A DNA stretch of 64,000 bases from Caulobacter flavus. GTDB lineage: Bacteria; Pseudomonadota; Alphaproteobacteria; Caulobacterales; Caulobacteraceae. Both the position numbers and the translations under genes were made by a program. Below are positions 49,958 to 58,194 of the stretch, one piece after another. The stretch covers positions 2,764,001-2,828,000 of the forward strand of contig NZ_CP026100.1 of assembly GCF_003722335.1 (NCBI RefSeq), in the 5' to 3' direction. A model generated the notes under the pieces. The model searched no databases. It saw only the letters and a program-made list of their open reading frames with translations, and was not told the origin of the DNA. The first letter of the stretch is position 1, and each line of letters opens with the position of its first letter.

Positions 49958-50512
49958 CTACCCCTCCACCGTCCCTGCGGCCGCGGGCGTCTCGTGCAGC
50001 TCGCGTTCGATGGCGGCGGCCTTCTGGGCCAGGGCCAGCAGGGCGGGCGGGGCGTCCTCGGGATGGTCGCCGACCAGCGTCATGATCTCGCGGGCCAGGG
50101 CGTGCAGGCGCGGCGAGGCCGCGATCAGCTTGGCCTGGAACTCGATCTTGCGCGGGTCTCGGTCGTACTCGGCCCCCGGCGTGCGCCAGCCGCCCCAGTC
50201 GTTGGGATCGGTGACCACCACCGGATAGGTGCCGGGGAAGGGATGGTGCAGGCAGTCGCTCTCCTGCTGCCACTTGTTGCGGGCCCGCAGGATCCGCCAG
50301 TTGGACAGAGCGCCGCCCTCCTGCGGGTCCATCCGGTCTTCCGGCTTCAGCTCGTGGGCCAGGAACTCGCGGCCCAGGCCCACGTCGTAGGTCACCCGAA
50401 CCGGCTCGTCGAAGCCCTTGGCCCAGATGGGCACGATCTTTTCGATCGTCGCCCAGGCGCCGACGCTCTCGACCCAAACCTTCTGGTTCCGCTGGTAGAC
50501 GGTCTTGGCCAT
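49958..50512 (-). CDS. Conserved hypothetical protein
   Basis: The 184-residue protein has no recognised domain. It begins AKTVYQRNQKVWVESVGAWA, with a beta-rich start, and has TYDVGLGREFLAHELKPEDR, WQQESDCLHHPFPGTYPVVV and a helical C-terminus (ALLALAQKAAAIERELHETP). No signal peptide or helix spanning the membrane is seen. The start at 50512 follows a GAGAG; the open frame runs to 50590. Codon use fits the neighbours, so it is a real gene of unknown role. Confidence 0.7.
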   Translation of the reverse strand: MAKTVYQRNQKVWVESVGAWATIEKIVPIWAKGFDEPVRVTYDVGLGREFLAHELKPEDRMDPQEGGALSNWRILRARNKWQQESDCLHHPFPGTYPVVVTDPNDWGGWRTPGAEYDRDPRKIEFQAKLIAASPRLHALAREIMTLVGDHPEDAPPALLALAQKAAAIERELHETPAAAGTVEG

Positions 50513-50658
50513 GGAACTCTCAGAACTCGGCTGCAAATGCTCGCCGGTCATAAGAACCTGAAATTCTTGACGCCGGGTCAATCTTTCCACGCACGTAAAC
50601 GTGGTTCATCGTCGCTTCCAACGGCCGTCGCCAGAACGGCCAAGGGAGAGAAACGGCC

Positions 50659-51774
50659 GTGGATTTCGACTATTCCGACGACCAGAAGTTCCTCAAGGAC
50701 GAGGCTCGCAAGTTCCTTGGCGGCCGCTGTCCGCCCGCCGTGGTGCGCGGCGTGCTCGACGATCCGGCCAAGAGCTACGACGCCCCCCTGTGGGCCGCCG
50801 TGGCCGAACAGGGCTGGCTGGGCGCGGCCATTCCCGAGGAGCACGGCGGCCTGGGCCTTGGCCGCGTCGAGCTGTGCGCCATCGCCGAGGAGCTGGGCCG
50901 CGCCGTCGCGCCGATCCCCTTCGCCTCCACCGTCTACGTCCTGGCCGAGGCGCTGATGGCCCACGGGACCGACGCCCAGAAGGCCGCCATCCTGCCCCGC
51001 GTGGCCGCTGGCGAACTGATCGGCTGCCTGGCCGTCAGCGAGGGGCCCGGCGTGCTGACCCCCTCGACCCTGTCGGCCCGCGTCGACGGCGGCAAGCTCT
51101 CCGGCGTGAAGATCCCCGTCACCGACGGCGACGTCGCCCACACCGCCATCGTTCTGGCCGCCGAGAACGGCAAGCCCGGCCTGTTCCTGGTCGACCTGAC
51201 CGGCGAGGGCGTGACGCGCGAGACGCTGGAAAGCCTGGACCCCACCCGGGGCGTGGCCCGCCTGACCTTCGAAGGCGCGGCCGCCGAGCGGCTGGGCGCG
51301 GCGGGCGAGGGCTTCGATCTCGTGCAGTCGATCCTCGACCGCGCCGCCGTGCTGCTGGCCTTCGAGCAGTTGGGCGGCGCCGACCGCTGCCTGGAGATGG
51401 CCAAGGAATATGCCCTGGGCCGCTACGCCTTCGGGCGGGTGATCGCCGGCTACCAGGCCGTCAAGCACAAGCTGGCCGACATGTACGTCAAGAACGAGGT
51501 CGCCCGCTCCAACGCCTATTACGGCGCCTGGGCCCTCAACGACGACGCTCCGGAACTGCCCACGGCCGCCGCGGCCGCCCGCATCGCCGCCTCCGAGGCC
51601 TTCTGGTTCGCCAGCAAGGAAAGCGTCCAGGTGCACGGCGGCATGGGCTTCACCTGGGAGGTGGACTGCCACCTCTACTACCGCCGCTCGCGGCAGCTCT
51701 CCCTGGTCGCCGGCTCGCCCCGGCTCTGGAAAGAGCGGCTGGTCAGCGAGCTCGAGAAGAAGAACGCGGCCTAG
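50659..51774 (+). CDS. Acyl-CoA dehydrogenase
   Basis: The 371-residue flavoprotein desaturates an acyl-CoA. It has the acyl-CoA dehydrogenase layout: helical N-terminal domain (DYSDDQKFLKDEARKFL), AEQGWLGAAIPEEHGGLGLG, a middle beta domain and the C-terminal helical domain with YALGRYAFGRVIAGYQAVKH and QVHGGMGFTWEVDCHLYYRR. The start is GTG. With the second dehydrogenase at 51922 it probably forms a pair of the heterotetrameric type used in steroid or branched-chain acyl breakdown; the catalytic Glu could not be assigned by eye. Confidence 0.86.
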   Translation: MDFDYSDDQKFLKDEARKFLGGRCPPAVVRGVLDDPAKSYDAPLWAAVAEQGWLGAAIPEEHGGLGLGRVELCAIAEELGRAVAPIPFASTVYVLAEALMAHGTDAQKAAILPRVAAGELIGCLAVSEGPGVLTPSTLSARVDGGKLSGVKIPVTDGDVAHTAIVLAAENGKPGLFLVDLTGEGVTRETLESLDPTRGVARLTFEGAAAERLGAAGEGFDLVQSILDRAAVLLAFEQLGGADRCLEMAKEYALGRYAFGRVIAGYQAVKHKLADMYVKNEVARSNAYYGAWALNDDAPELPTAAAAARIAASEAFWFASKESVQVHGGMGFTWEVDCHLYYRRSRQLSLVAGSPRLWKERLVSELEKKNAA

Positions 51775-51808
51775 CGTTTGCTCCCGCCTTTCACCTCCGC
51801 CTTTCTTC

Positions 51809-51908
51809 GTCATCCCGGCCGGAGCGAAGCGGAGAGCCGGGACCCTGGAGCAGCCGCAGTGCGCCGGCCCTGGGTCCCGGATCGACCTTTCAGGTCGTCC
51901 GGGATGAC
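51809..51908. repeat. Palindromic intergenic repeat, family A copy 2
   Basis: The copy begins GTCATCCCGGCCGGAGC and ends GTCGTCCGGGATGAC, matching the copy at 31296 with few changes. It sits between the two acyl-CoA dehydrogenase genes. Its final GGGATGAC contributes an in-frame ATG just upstream of the second gene. Confidence 0.88.
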
Positions 51909-51921
51909 GGAGATTGATGGA

Positions 51922-53142
51922 ATGGACTTCAACGACTCCCCCGCCGAAGCCGCTTATCGCGAGAAGGCCCGCGCGTGGCTGGAAGAGGCCGCCGCCGCCC
52001 ATCGGGCCGAGCATGGCGAGCCTAAGCCCAACACGCCCGAGCACATGGCCGCCGCCAAGGCCTGGCAGGCCCGCAAGGCCGCCGCCGGCTACGCCTGCAT
52101 CACTTGGCCCGCCGCCGTGGGCGGCGGGGGCGGCACGCCGATCGAGTCTGTGATCTTCGGCCAGGAAGAGGGCAAGGCCGGCGTCGCCTACGGCTACTTC
52201 ACCATCGGCCTTGGCATGTGCGTGCCGACGGTCATGGCGTTTTCCGACACCGACACCAAGAAGCGCTTCGTCTCGCCCGCCGTGAAGGGCGAGGAGATCT
52301 GGTGCCAGCTGTTCTCCGAGCCGGCCGGCGGTTCCGACGTCGCGGCCCTGCGCACCCGCGCGGTCAAGGACGGCGACGACTGGGTGATCAACGGCCAGAA
52401 GGTCTGGACCACCGGCGCCCACTACAGCGACTTCGGCATCCTCCTGACTCGCACCGACCCCGACGTGCCCAAGCACAAGGGCCTGACCATGTTCTGGATC
52501 GACATGCGCGATCCGGCGGTCGAGTGCCGGCCGATCCACCAGATGTCGGGCGGGCGCGAGTTCAACGAGGTCTATTTCAGCGACCTGCGGGTCAAGGACA
52601 GCCAGCGCCTGGGCGAAGTGGGGCAGGGCTGGCAGGTGGCCCTGGTCACGCTGATGAACGAGCGCCTGGCCGTCGGCGGCTCGGCCGGTCCCAACTACCG
52701 CGAGGTGATGGAGCTGGCCCGTGCTTTGCCGGGCGAGGACGGTCCGGCCCTCTCCAACGACGCCTTCCGCGAGAAGCTGGCCGACTGGTTCGTGGCCTCG
52801 CAGGGCCTGAAGTTCACCCGCTTCCGCACCATGACCGCCCTGTCGCGCAGCCAGACGCCGGGGCCGGAAAGCTCGATCGGCAAGATCATCTCGGCCAACC
52901 AGCTGCAGGATCTGGCCAACACCGCCGTCGAGATGCAGGGCGAGTACGGGATCCTGAGCGGCCCCGAAGCCGCCGCCGGCGCGGCCTTCCAGCAGAGCCT
53001 GATGTGGGCCCCGGGCCTGCGCATCGCCGGGGGCACCGACGAGATCCTCAAGAACATCATCGCCGAACGGGTGCTGGGCCTGCCCGGCGACGTTCGGGTC
53101 GACAAGGACGTGCCGTTCAAGGATATGCCGACAGGTAGGTGA
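51922..53142 (+). CDS. Acyl-CoA dehydrogenase, second subunit type
   Basis: The 406-residue protein shows acyl-CoA dehydrogenase motifs: WCQLFSEPAGGSDVAALRTR, WVINGQKVWTTGAHYSDFGI, and the C-terminal MWAPGLRIAGGTDEILKNII. The N-terminus (FNDSPAEAAYREKARAWLEE) is the form seen in the larger partner of paired dehydrogenases. The ATG at 51922 is preferred over 51904, because the latter is created by the end of the family A repeat. It follows the first dehydrogenase by about 150 bases. Confidence 0.87.
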   Translation: MDFNDSPAEAAYREKARAWLEEAAAAHRAEHGEPKPNTPEHMAAAKAWQARKAAAGYACITWPAAVGGGGGTPIESVIFGQEEGKAGVAYGYFTIGLGMCVPTVMAFSDTDTKKRFVSPAVKGEEIWCQLFSEPAGGSDVAALRTRAVKDGDDWVINGQKVWTTGAHYSDFGILLTRTDPDVPKHKGLTMFWIDMRDPAVECRPIHQMSGGREFNEVYFSDLRVKDSQRLGEVGQGWQVALVTLMNERLAVGGSAGPNYREVMELARALPGEDGPALSNDAFREKLADWFVASQGLKFTRFRTMTALSRSQTPGPESSIGKIISANQLQDLANTAVEMQGEYGILSGPEAAAGAAFQQSLMWAPGLRIAGGTDEILKNIIAERVLGLPGDVRVDKDVPFKDMPTGR

Positions 53143-53161
53143 GGCCGACACAGGGGCGGGA

Positions 53162-53629
53162 ATGGCGGGCAGCGACGGACGTTCGGTGGTTCCCGCCCGC
53201 CTGCCCGACGACTTTCTGGGCCGGCTGGTCGTCGATTGCCCCGCGTGCGGCGGGTATGCGGTCATCCTGCCGTGCGACCTGTCCGACGTGCGGGCTTTCG
53301 CCGCGCGCCGGATGGTCTGCCGCGATTGCGGGGCGATGCGCGAGAAGCCGCAAACGCCGAACGGGGCGTCGATCGACCCGTTCATGGGCCTGGCGCCGCG
53401 CTTCCGCGCGGCGACCCGTCACGGCGATCTTGTGGCCTGGAACGAGGAGCACCTCGACTATCTCGAGACTTACCTGTCGGGCCGCGTCAGGGTGGAGCAA
53501 CTGCCCGTCGATCCCGCGGGCCCCCGCAACCAGACCATCGTTTCGCGACTGCCGGCGTGGGCCAAGTCGGCGAAGAATCGGGACGATGTGCTGAGGGCTG
53601 TCGCGCGGGTCCGCAAGGAGCGCGGCTGA
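53162..53629 (+). CDS. Zinc-ribbon protein of unknown function
   Basis: The 155-residue protein has two CxxC pairs: CPACGGYAVILPC near residue 26 and MVCRDCGAMREK near residue 51, forming a zinc ribbon. The second half (HLDYLETYLSGRVRVEQLPV, then NQTIVSRLPAWAKSAKNRDD) matches a family I recall from other bacteria as zinc-ribbon proteins ending in RLPxWxKSAKNRDxVLRA. It follows the acyl-CoA dehydrogenase by 20 bases. The function is not known; nucleic-acid binding is one possibility. Confidence 0.7.
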   Translation: MAGSDGRSVVPARLPDDFLGRLVVDCPACGGYAVILPCDLSDVRAFAARRMVCRDCGAMREKPQTPNGASIDPFMGLAPRFRAATRHGDLVAWNEEHLDYLETYLSGRVRVEQLPVDPAGPRNQTIVSRLPAWAKSAKNRDDVLRAVARVRKERG

Positions 53630-53804
53630 GCTATAAACCGTGAAAATACACGGACTTCCGCGTTTCATCCCACCAAAACCCGTTCCATTTCAGGCACGTC
53701 CAACAAGAGTTGATGAACGCTGGTCGGCGAGCTTGACAGTCTCGCTTCCGGCGGCTCATGAACGGGCTTCCGATCATGGTTAACGGCGTGCTGGAGGGGG
53801 AGCG

Positions 53805-55400
53805 ATGCACAAGGCCGGCGATGCTGTTGCGCTCCTCCGCAGGCTGAGGCGCGCGGGCGTCCATCTCCTCGAAAACAGGCGCCGGGTGATCCGCCGCATT
53901 CCGCTTGGCGCGGTGGCGGCGGTCGCCGTGCTGCCGCTGTTCGGCTGCGACTTCTCCGCGCCGCAGCTGTTCGCCAAGCGGGCCAGCGCCTGTCCGCGCC
54001 CGCAGGCGGCGCAAGGGGCCTCGGGCCAGTTCAACCAGCAGCAGATCGAGATCCGCAACCTGCGCCAGGGCGGCTTTCGCGGCGACTTCTTCGCTCAGCT
54101 GGAGCTGGCCCGCCGCTACGAGGCCCAGCGCAGCAGCGACAAGAACCTCGACGATCCGGTCGAGGCGGCCGCATGGTACGCCATGGCCCTGGCCAATCCG
54201 TCCGGCTACGCGCCGATCGCCGCCTACGAGCCGCGCGGCAAGCCGGGCAAGGCCGTCTCGCGCTTCGACGACTGCCGCGCCTACGAGCGCCACGCCGCCT
54301 ACGGCGCGCTCGACCGCCAGCTGTCGCGGATGTCGACCGAGGAGCGCGAGCAGGTCCGCAACCGGGTGATCTACATCCTGTCGACGCAGGGGGCCGACGG
54401 CTACCGCACCCTGGCGCGGATGCACGACGGCTATTTCGGACCCTATGGCGAGCCGTCCGACAACCTGCAGGCCGTCGAGGCCTATGGCGACCGCCGACAT
54501 GTGGGCGCGCCGGCGGCGCTGGATCTCTTCCGGCGCAACGACATCGACGCCTATCTCTACAATTACCTGGCGGTGCAGACGGGCGACGTCTCGGCCTATG
54601 TGATGCTGAAGGACTTCGAGCGCTCCTCGCCGCAGCGGGCCTCGTACGGCGGCTTCGTCGAGGGCAAGGCCAAGCGCTGGATACCGCCCTACGAATTCTA
54701 TCCGCCGGACTCGCCGGATTCCGGCGTGCCCCATTCCGACGAGAGCGATCCGGCCGGCGAGGCCAAGGAGGCGGCGCTGGCCCGCCTGCACGAGCTGCCG
54801 TTCGTGCACGTGGGCGAGGCGTTGTCGTACCTGCGGATCATCCCCGCGCCGCTGCTCGACGAGCGGTTGCTCAGCCTCAACGACGCCCAGACCTTCCAGG
54901 CCTCGATCGGCCGACCGACGACCGGCCGCCTGACGCCGATCGAGAAGGTGAGGGCGGTGCAGTACGCCGCCGTCAACGGCTCGTCCAAGGCCCAGCTCGT
55001 TTTGGCGGTGATGTACTCCGAAGGCGTGGGCGTGCCGCGCGACTACGCCCGCGCCTACCACTGGTACGAGGAGGCCGAGCGCCAGGGCTCGCCCGAGGCC
55101 AAGTACGCCATGTCGACCTTCTTCTCGCTGGGCCTGCAGGGCGTGGCCGACCAGGACCGGGCCAAGGCGGTGGTCTACCAACTGGACAGCGCCCTGGCCG
55201 GCTTCAAGCCGTCGGCCTGGCGGCTGCAGCAGCTGCTGGCCCAGGTCTCGCGCCCGCCGCGCGGCCCGGGCGAGCGGCCCCAGCCCTATGCGGCCCGCGC
55301 CTACGTGGCCCCTGCCAATGCCGGCCCGGCGGACGCCATTCCCGTCAACGCCGCCCGAAGCGACGCCGCCCGAGCCGATGCAGAAAGGGACTATCGATGA
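53805..55400 (+). CDS. Sel1/TPR-repeat exported protein, possible lipoprotein
   Basis: The 531-residue protein has an Arg-rich N-region (residues 1-31), a hydrophobic stretch (IPLGAVAAVAVLPLFGC) and a lipobox-like LFGC (Cys48). Two clear Sel1-like repeats follow: RGDFFAQLELARRYEAQRSS with EAAAWYAMALANP, and near residue 395 QLVLAVMYSEGVGVPRDYAR with AYHWYEEAERQGSPEAKYAM. The C-terminus is Ala/Asp/Arg-rich. A strong GGAGGGGGAG supports the ATG at 53805. Its stop overlaps the next start (ATGA), making it the first of four coupled genes. Confidence 0.78.
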   Translation: MHKAGDAVALLRRLRRAGVHLLENRRRVIRRIPLGAVAAVAVLPLFGCDFSAPQLFAKRASACPRPQAAQGASGQFNQQQIEIRNLRQGGFRGDFFAQLELARRYEAQRSSDKNLDDPVEAAAWYAMALANPSGYAPIAAYEPRGKPGKAVSRFDDCRAYERHAAYGALDRQLSRMSTEEREQVRNRVIYILSTQGADGYRTLARMHDGYFGPYGEPSDNLQAVEAYGDRRHVGAPAALDLFRRNDIDAYLYNYLAVQTGDVSAYVMLKDFERSSPQRASYGGFVEGKAKRWIPPYEFYPPDSPDSGVPHSDESDPAGEAKEAALARLHELPFVHVGEALSYLRIIPAPLLDERLLSLNDAQTFQASIGRPTTGRLTPIEKVRAVQYAAVNGSSKAQLVLAVMYSEGVGVPRDYARAYHWYEEAERQGSPEAKYAMSTFFSLGLQGVADQDRAKAVVYQLDSALAGFKPSAWRLQQLLAQVSRPPRGPGERPQPYAARAYVAPANAGPADAIPVNAARSDAARADAERDYR

Positions 55401-56806
55401 AGCGCCTCGCCCTCTTCGCGGCGGCCCTCGTCGCCCTGGGCCTGGGAGGCGCGGCCCCGCAGGTCGCCCTGGCCTCGCCGGACGCACGCATCGACCAGCA
55501 GATCCGCCCCTGTTTCGGCCTGCTGCTCGAACCCAACCTGTCGAAGGGCTGCGGCGCGCGCCGGCCGGTCAAGCGCAAGCCGCCGCGCCGACCCTATCAT
55601 CCCGGCGGCGGCTACGCGCCCTACCGCACGGTGGTGGATTGCGACGTCGCCTATCCGGGCGAGGTCAATGACGTGCTGTCGCGCCTCTACGACGGCGACA
55701 CCCTGACCCTCGTCTCGCGCAACGGCGGGGCCTGCGTCGACACGCTGAACGTCACCCGCTCGGTGGTGATCACCGCCCGCGACTACAGCCCCTCGCGCAC
55801 CCGGCCGATCCTGCTGGCGCCGGCCGATCAGCCCTGCGTCCGCATCGCGCCGGGCGTGGCCTTCGTGGTGCTCGAGAACCTGGGCCTGGAGTCCTCGCGC
55901 GGCGGAACCGCCTCGTGCGTCGTCGGCCGCGCCACCGAGCTGGCCCTCAAGGGCGTGGTGGTGCGCTACGACGGCGAGGGCTCGGCCGTCGACGTCGCCG
56001 ACAGCCGGGTGGAGATGATCCAGACGGCGTTCGTCGGCCGCACCCGCGCGCCGGTGGTCAAGCTGTCAGGCAGCCTGCAGGCCCAGGATGTCGACGTGGC
56101 CGCCACCGCCATCGGCATGGCCGTCGAGACCGGCCGCGACAGCCGCCTGCGCGATATCCGCGTGGTCCGCCTGGGCGACTGGAGCGGCTCGTCGCGCACC
56201 CGCAACTCGGCCGGCTTCGTGCTGACCGGGGTCAATCGCGACCAGTTGGTCCAGATCGACGGCCTGTCCACCGACGGCTTCTCGCGCGGGATCTACGTCA
56301 GCGGCGGCGAGACCACCCTGCAGCGTCCCGTGGTCCGCGACAGCGACTGGGCGGTGGTGCTGGAAGGCGCCGACCTGCGCGTGCTGGACGGCCGGCTCGA
56401 AGCCGCCGACGTGGGGATCTATGCCGCCTCGGGCGTGGTCTACGCCTCAGACAACGCCATCGCCGGGGTGATGCGGGCCGGCCTGTTCGCCGACAGCGGC
56501 GCGCAGATCCGCGCCCGCGACAACCGCGTGTTCGCCCGCCCTGGCGGCTGCGAGGCGCTGGTCACCGGCTATTTCGACGGCGCGCTGACCTGCCGCCCGT
56601 GGTTCGAGGCGCCGGAGCTTTTTCGCACGCCGCGCGACCGGGCCCGCGTCGACTACGACAGCTACTGGCCGACCGGCGCGGTGGCCGTGCTGTCGGGGCC
56701 GCCGGCCAGCGCCCTGGCTGGCGGCGCCGATCCCTACGACGCCTCGGCGGCCGCCGGCGGTCCGGTCGGGCCCTCGTCCATCGGCCAGCAAGGAGGTCCG
56801 CGATGA
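55397..56806 (+). CDS. Exported right-handed beta-helix protein
   Basis: The 469-residue protein has a signal peptide (cleavage near ALA-SP) and, from about residue 95, successive short strands typical of a parallel beta-helix: GVAFVVLENLGLESSRGG, AVDVADSRVEMIQTAFVGR, RGIYVSGGETTLQRPVVRDS, WAVVLEGADLRVLDGRLEA and VVYASDNAIAGVMRAGLFAD. There are several Cys residues. No carbohydrate-lyase or epimerase active site was recognised. It overlaps both neighbours by four bases (ATGA). A role at the cell surface with the Sel1 protein is inferred. Confidence 0.72.
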   Translation: MKRLALFAAALVALGLGGAAPQVALASPDARIDQQIRPCFGLLLEPNLSKGCGARRPVKRKPPRRPYHPGGGYAPYRTVVDCDVAYPGEVNDVLSRLYDGDTLTLVSRNGGACVDTLNVTRSVVITARDYSPSRTRPILLAPADQPCVRIAPGVAFVVLENLGLESSRGGTASCVVGRATELALKGVVVRYDGEGSAVDVADSRVEMIQTAFVGRTRAPVVKLSGSLQAQDVDVAATAIGMAVETGRDSRLRDIRVVRLGDWSGSSRTRNSAGFVLTGVNRDQLVQIDGLSTDGFSRGIYVSGGETTLQRPVVRDSDWAVVLEGADLRVLDGRLEAADVGIYAASGVVYASDNAIAGVMRAGLFADSGAQIRARDNRVFARPGGCEALVTGYFDGALTCRPWFEAPELFRTPRDRARVDYDSYWPTGAVAVLSGPPASALAGGADPYDASAAAGGPVGPSSIGQQGGPR

Positions 56807-57294
56807 TCCGCTCGTTCGCCGCCAGCGCCCTGGTGCTGGCGCTCGCCGCCGCCGGCCTGGCGCACGCCCAGCCCGGCCCGGCCAAGCGTCCCGGCCCGAC
56901 CGGCCGCGTTCCCTGCGGCGCGCCCCTGACCGGCCAGGCGCCCGACGTCATGACCTACGACCGCGCCAGCGGCACCCAGGTGTTCGTCAGCGGCCAGGGC
57001 GGGACCGAGGTTTCGGCCTTCAACCAGCGCACCGGCTCGTCGGCCGGCCTCAGCGGCGACCTCTCGCGGCCGGGCGTCACCGAGGCCTGCGCTTCGGACG
57101 CCCTGACGGGCGACGGCTACGCGGTCACCTCGCGCGGGCCGGGCGACATCGCCGTGGTCGGCCGTGACGGCCAGACGGGCGAGCGCTGGGCCATCAAGCG
57201 TTCGGACGGCACGACCGAGTACTGGGATCCGCGCGGCGAGCACCGCTGCTTCCGCGGCAGCCTGGGCGTCTTCCCTGGCGCGCGCGGATGCTGA
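56803..57294 (+). CDS. Small exported protein
   Basis: The 163-residue protein has a signal peptide (cleavage near AHA-QP) and no recognised domain. It is rich in Gly, Arg and Thr with beta-type strands (TQVFVSGQGGTEVSAFNQRT, GDIAVVGRDGQTGERWAIKR) and two or three Cys residues (PCGAPL, EACASD, HRCFRG). AGGAGG lies 12 bases upstream of the ATG. The start overlaps the beta-helix gene stop by four bases, and its own end overlaps the small lipoprotein gene. Confidence 0.7.
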   Translation: MIRSFAASALVLALAAAGLAHAQPGPAKRPGPTGRVPCGAPLTGQAPDVMTYDRASGTQVFVSGQGGTEVSAFNQRTGSSAGLSGDLSRPGVTEACASDALTGDGYAVTSRGPGDIAVVGRDGQTGERWAIKRSDGTTEYWDPRGEHRCFRGSLGVFPGARGC

Positions 57295-57437
57295 GCCGCC
57301 TTGCGCTCATGGGCCTGGCGACCACCGTCCTGGCCGCCTGCACGACCCCGCACGGCCACCGCCCGCCTCCGCCGCCGCACCCCTCCCAGGTGACGCCGCC
57401 CCCGCCGCCGATCGACGTGATCCGGCCGAAGGTTTGA
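57288..57437 (+). CDS. Short Pro-rich lipoprotein
   Basis: A 49-residue product encoded in a frame that overlaps the previous gene by seven bases. It starts MLSRLALMGLATTVLAAC, a complete signal peptide with lipobox LAAC (Cys18), followed by a His/Pro-rich tail (HGHRPPPPPHPSQVTPPPPP). The signal peptide and the overlap with the upstream gene argue that it is real and the fourth member of the operon. Confidence 0.6.
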   Translation: MLSRLALMGLATTVLAACTTPHGHRPPPPPHPSQVTPPPPPIDVIRPKV

Positions 57438-57468
57438 CGCGGGAGGGCGTCTCTTCTCGCTCGCCGCC

Positions 57469-58194
57469 CTAGACGACCTCCCGCCGCGCCAGGTGCGCCA
57501 CCGCCAGGGCCAGCGCCGCCAAGCCCAGGCCGGCGCCCAGGGCCAAGGCCGCCTCGGCGCGCCACGCCTCCCGGGCGAACGTGTTGAAGGGCATCAGCCA
57601 GGGGAAGAACACGCCGGCCTTGGCGCGGGTCGTCATGATCGCGAAGAAGGTGCCGCCGATCCCCAGCGTCAGGGCCGGGACGAAGCTGGCGTAGCGCAGG
57701 GCGGTCCACAGTTGGATCGCGATCATCAGCACGGCGGCGGCCACGATCTTGGCGTTGAGTAGCAGCACCTTGGCGAGGTCCGGCGTGCCCGTCGGAGCCC
57801 GGTCGGGTCGGATCGCGCCGACCGCCGTTGCCGATGCTGACGCCAGCAGCAGGTTCAGGCCGGTCATGGCCGCGACCAGGACGAGGACCCAGAAGGCCTT
57901 GGCGGCGTAGATCCGCCAACGTGGAACAGGCAGGGACCGCAAGTGGTCCCAGGCGCGCGGGGCATGCTCCATATGGGCGACCAGGGCGGCAAGGGCGGTC
58001 ACGCTCATTGGCAGCAGGAAGACGGCCCAGGCGCTGGCGGCGCTGTCCAGAACCCGGTCCCACGGGACGGCGCGGCGGCCCTTCAGCACGATGAAAAAAG
58101 TCAGCAGCGTGATCAGCGACGGCCCGGCCAGGGCCAGGAGCACGGTCTGCGAGCGGATCAGCTTGCGCAGTTCGACGGACAGGACGGCGAGCAT
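57469..58194 (-). CDS. ABC-2 type permease
   Basis: The 241-residue protein has about six membrane helices and begins with SVELRKLIRSQTVLLALAG, a cytoplasmic helix typical of ABC-2/lantibiotic-immunity-type permeases. It includes HMEHAPRAWDHLRSLPVPRW, where the loop meets the ATPase. Its ATG overlaps the stop of the ATPase gene (TGATG). The substrate is unknown; related transporters export peptides, drugs or lipids. Confidence 0.85.
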   Translation of the reverse strand: MLAVLSVELRKLIRSQTVLLALAGPSLITLLTFFIVLKGRRAVPWDRVLDSAASAWAVFLLPMSVTALAALVAHMEHAPRAWDHLRSLPVPRWRIYAAKAFWVLVLVAAMTGLNLLLASASATAVGAIRPDRAPTGTPDLAKVLLLNAKIVAAAVLMIAIQLWTALRYASFVPALTLGIGGTFFAIMTTRAKAGVFFPWLMPFNTFAREAWRAEAALALGAGLGLAALALAVAHLARREVV

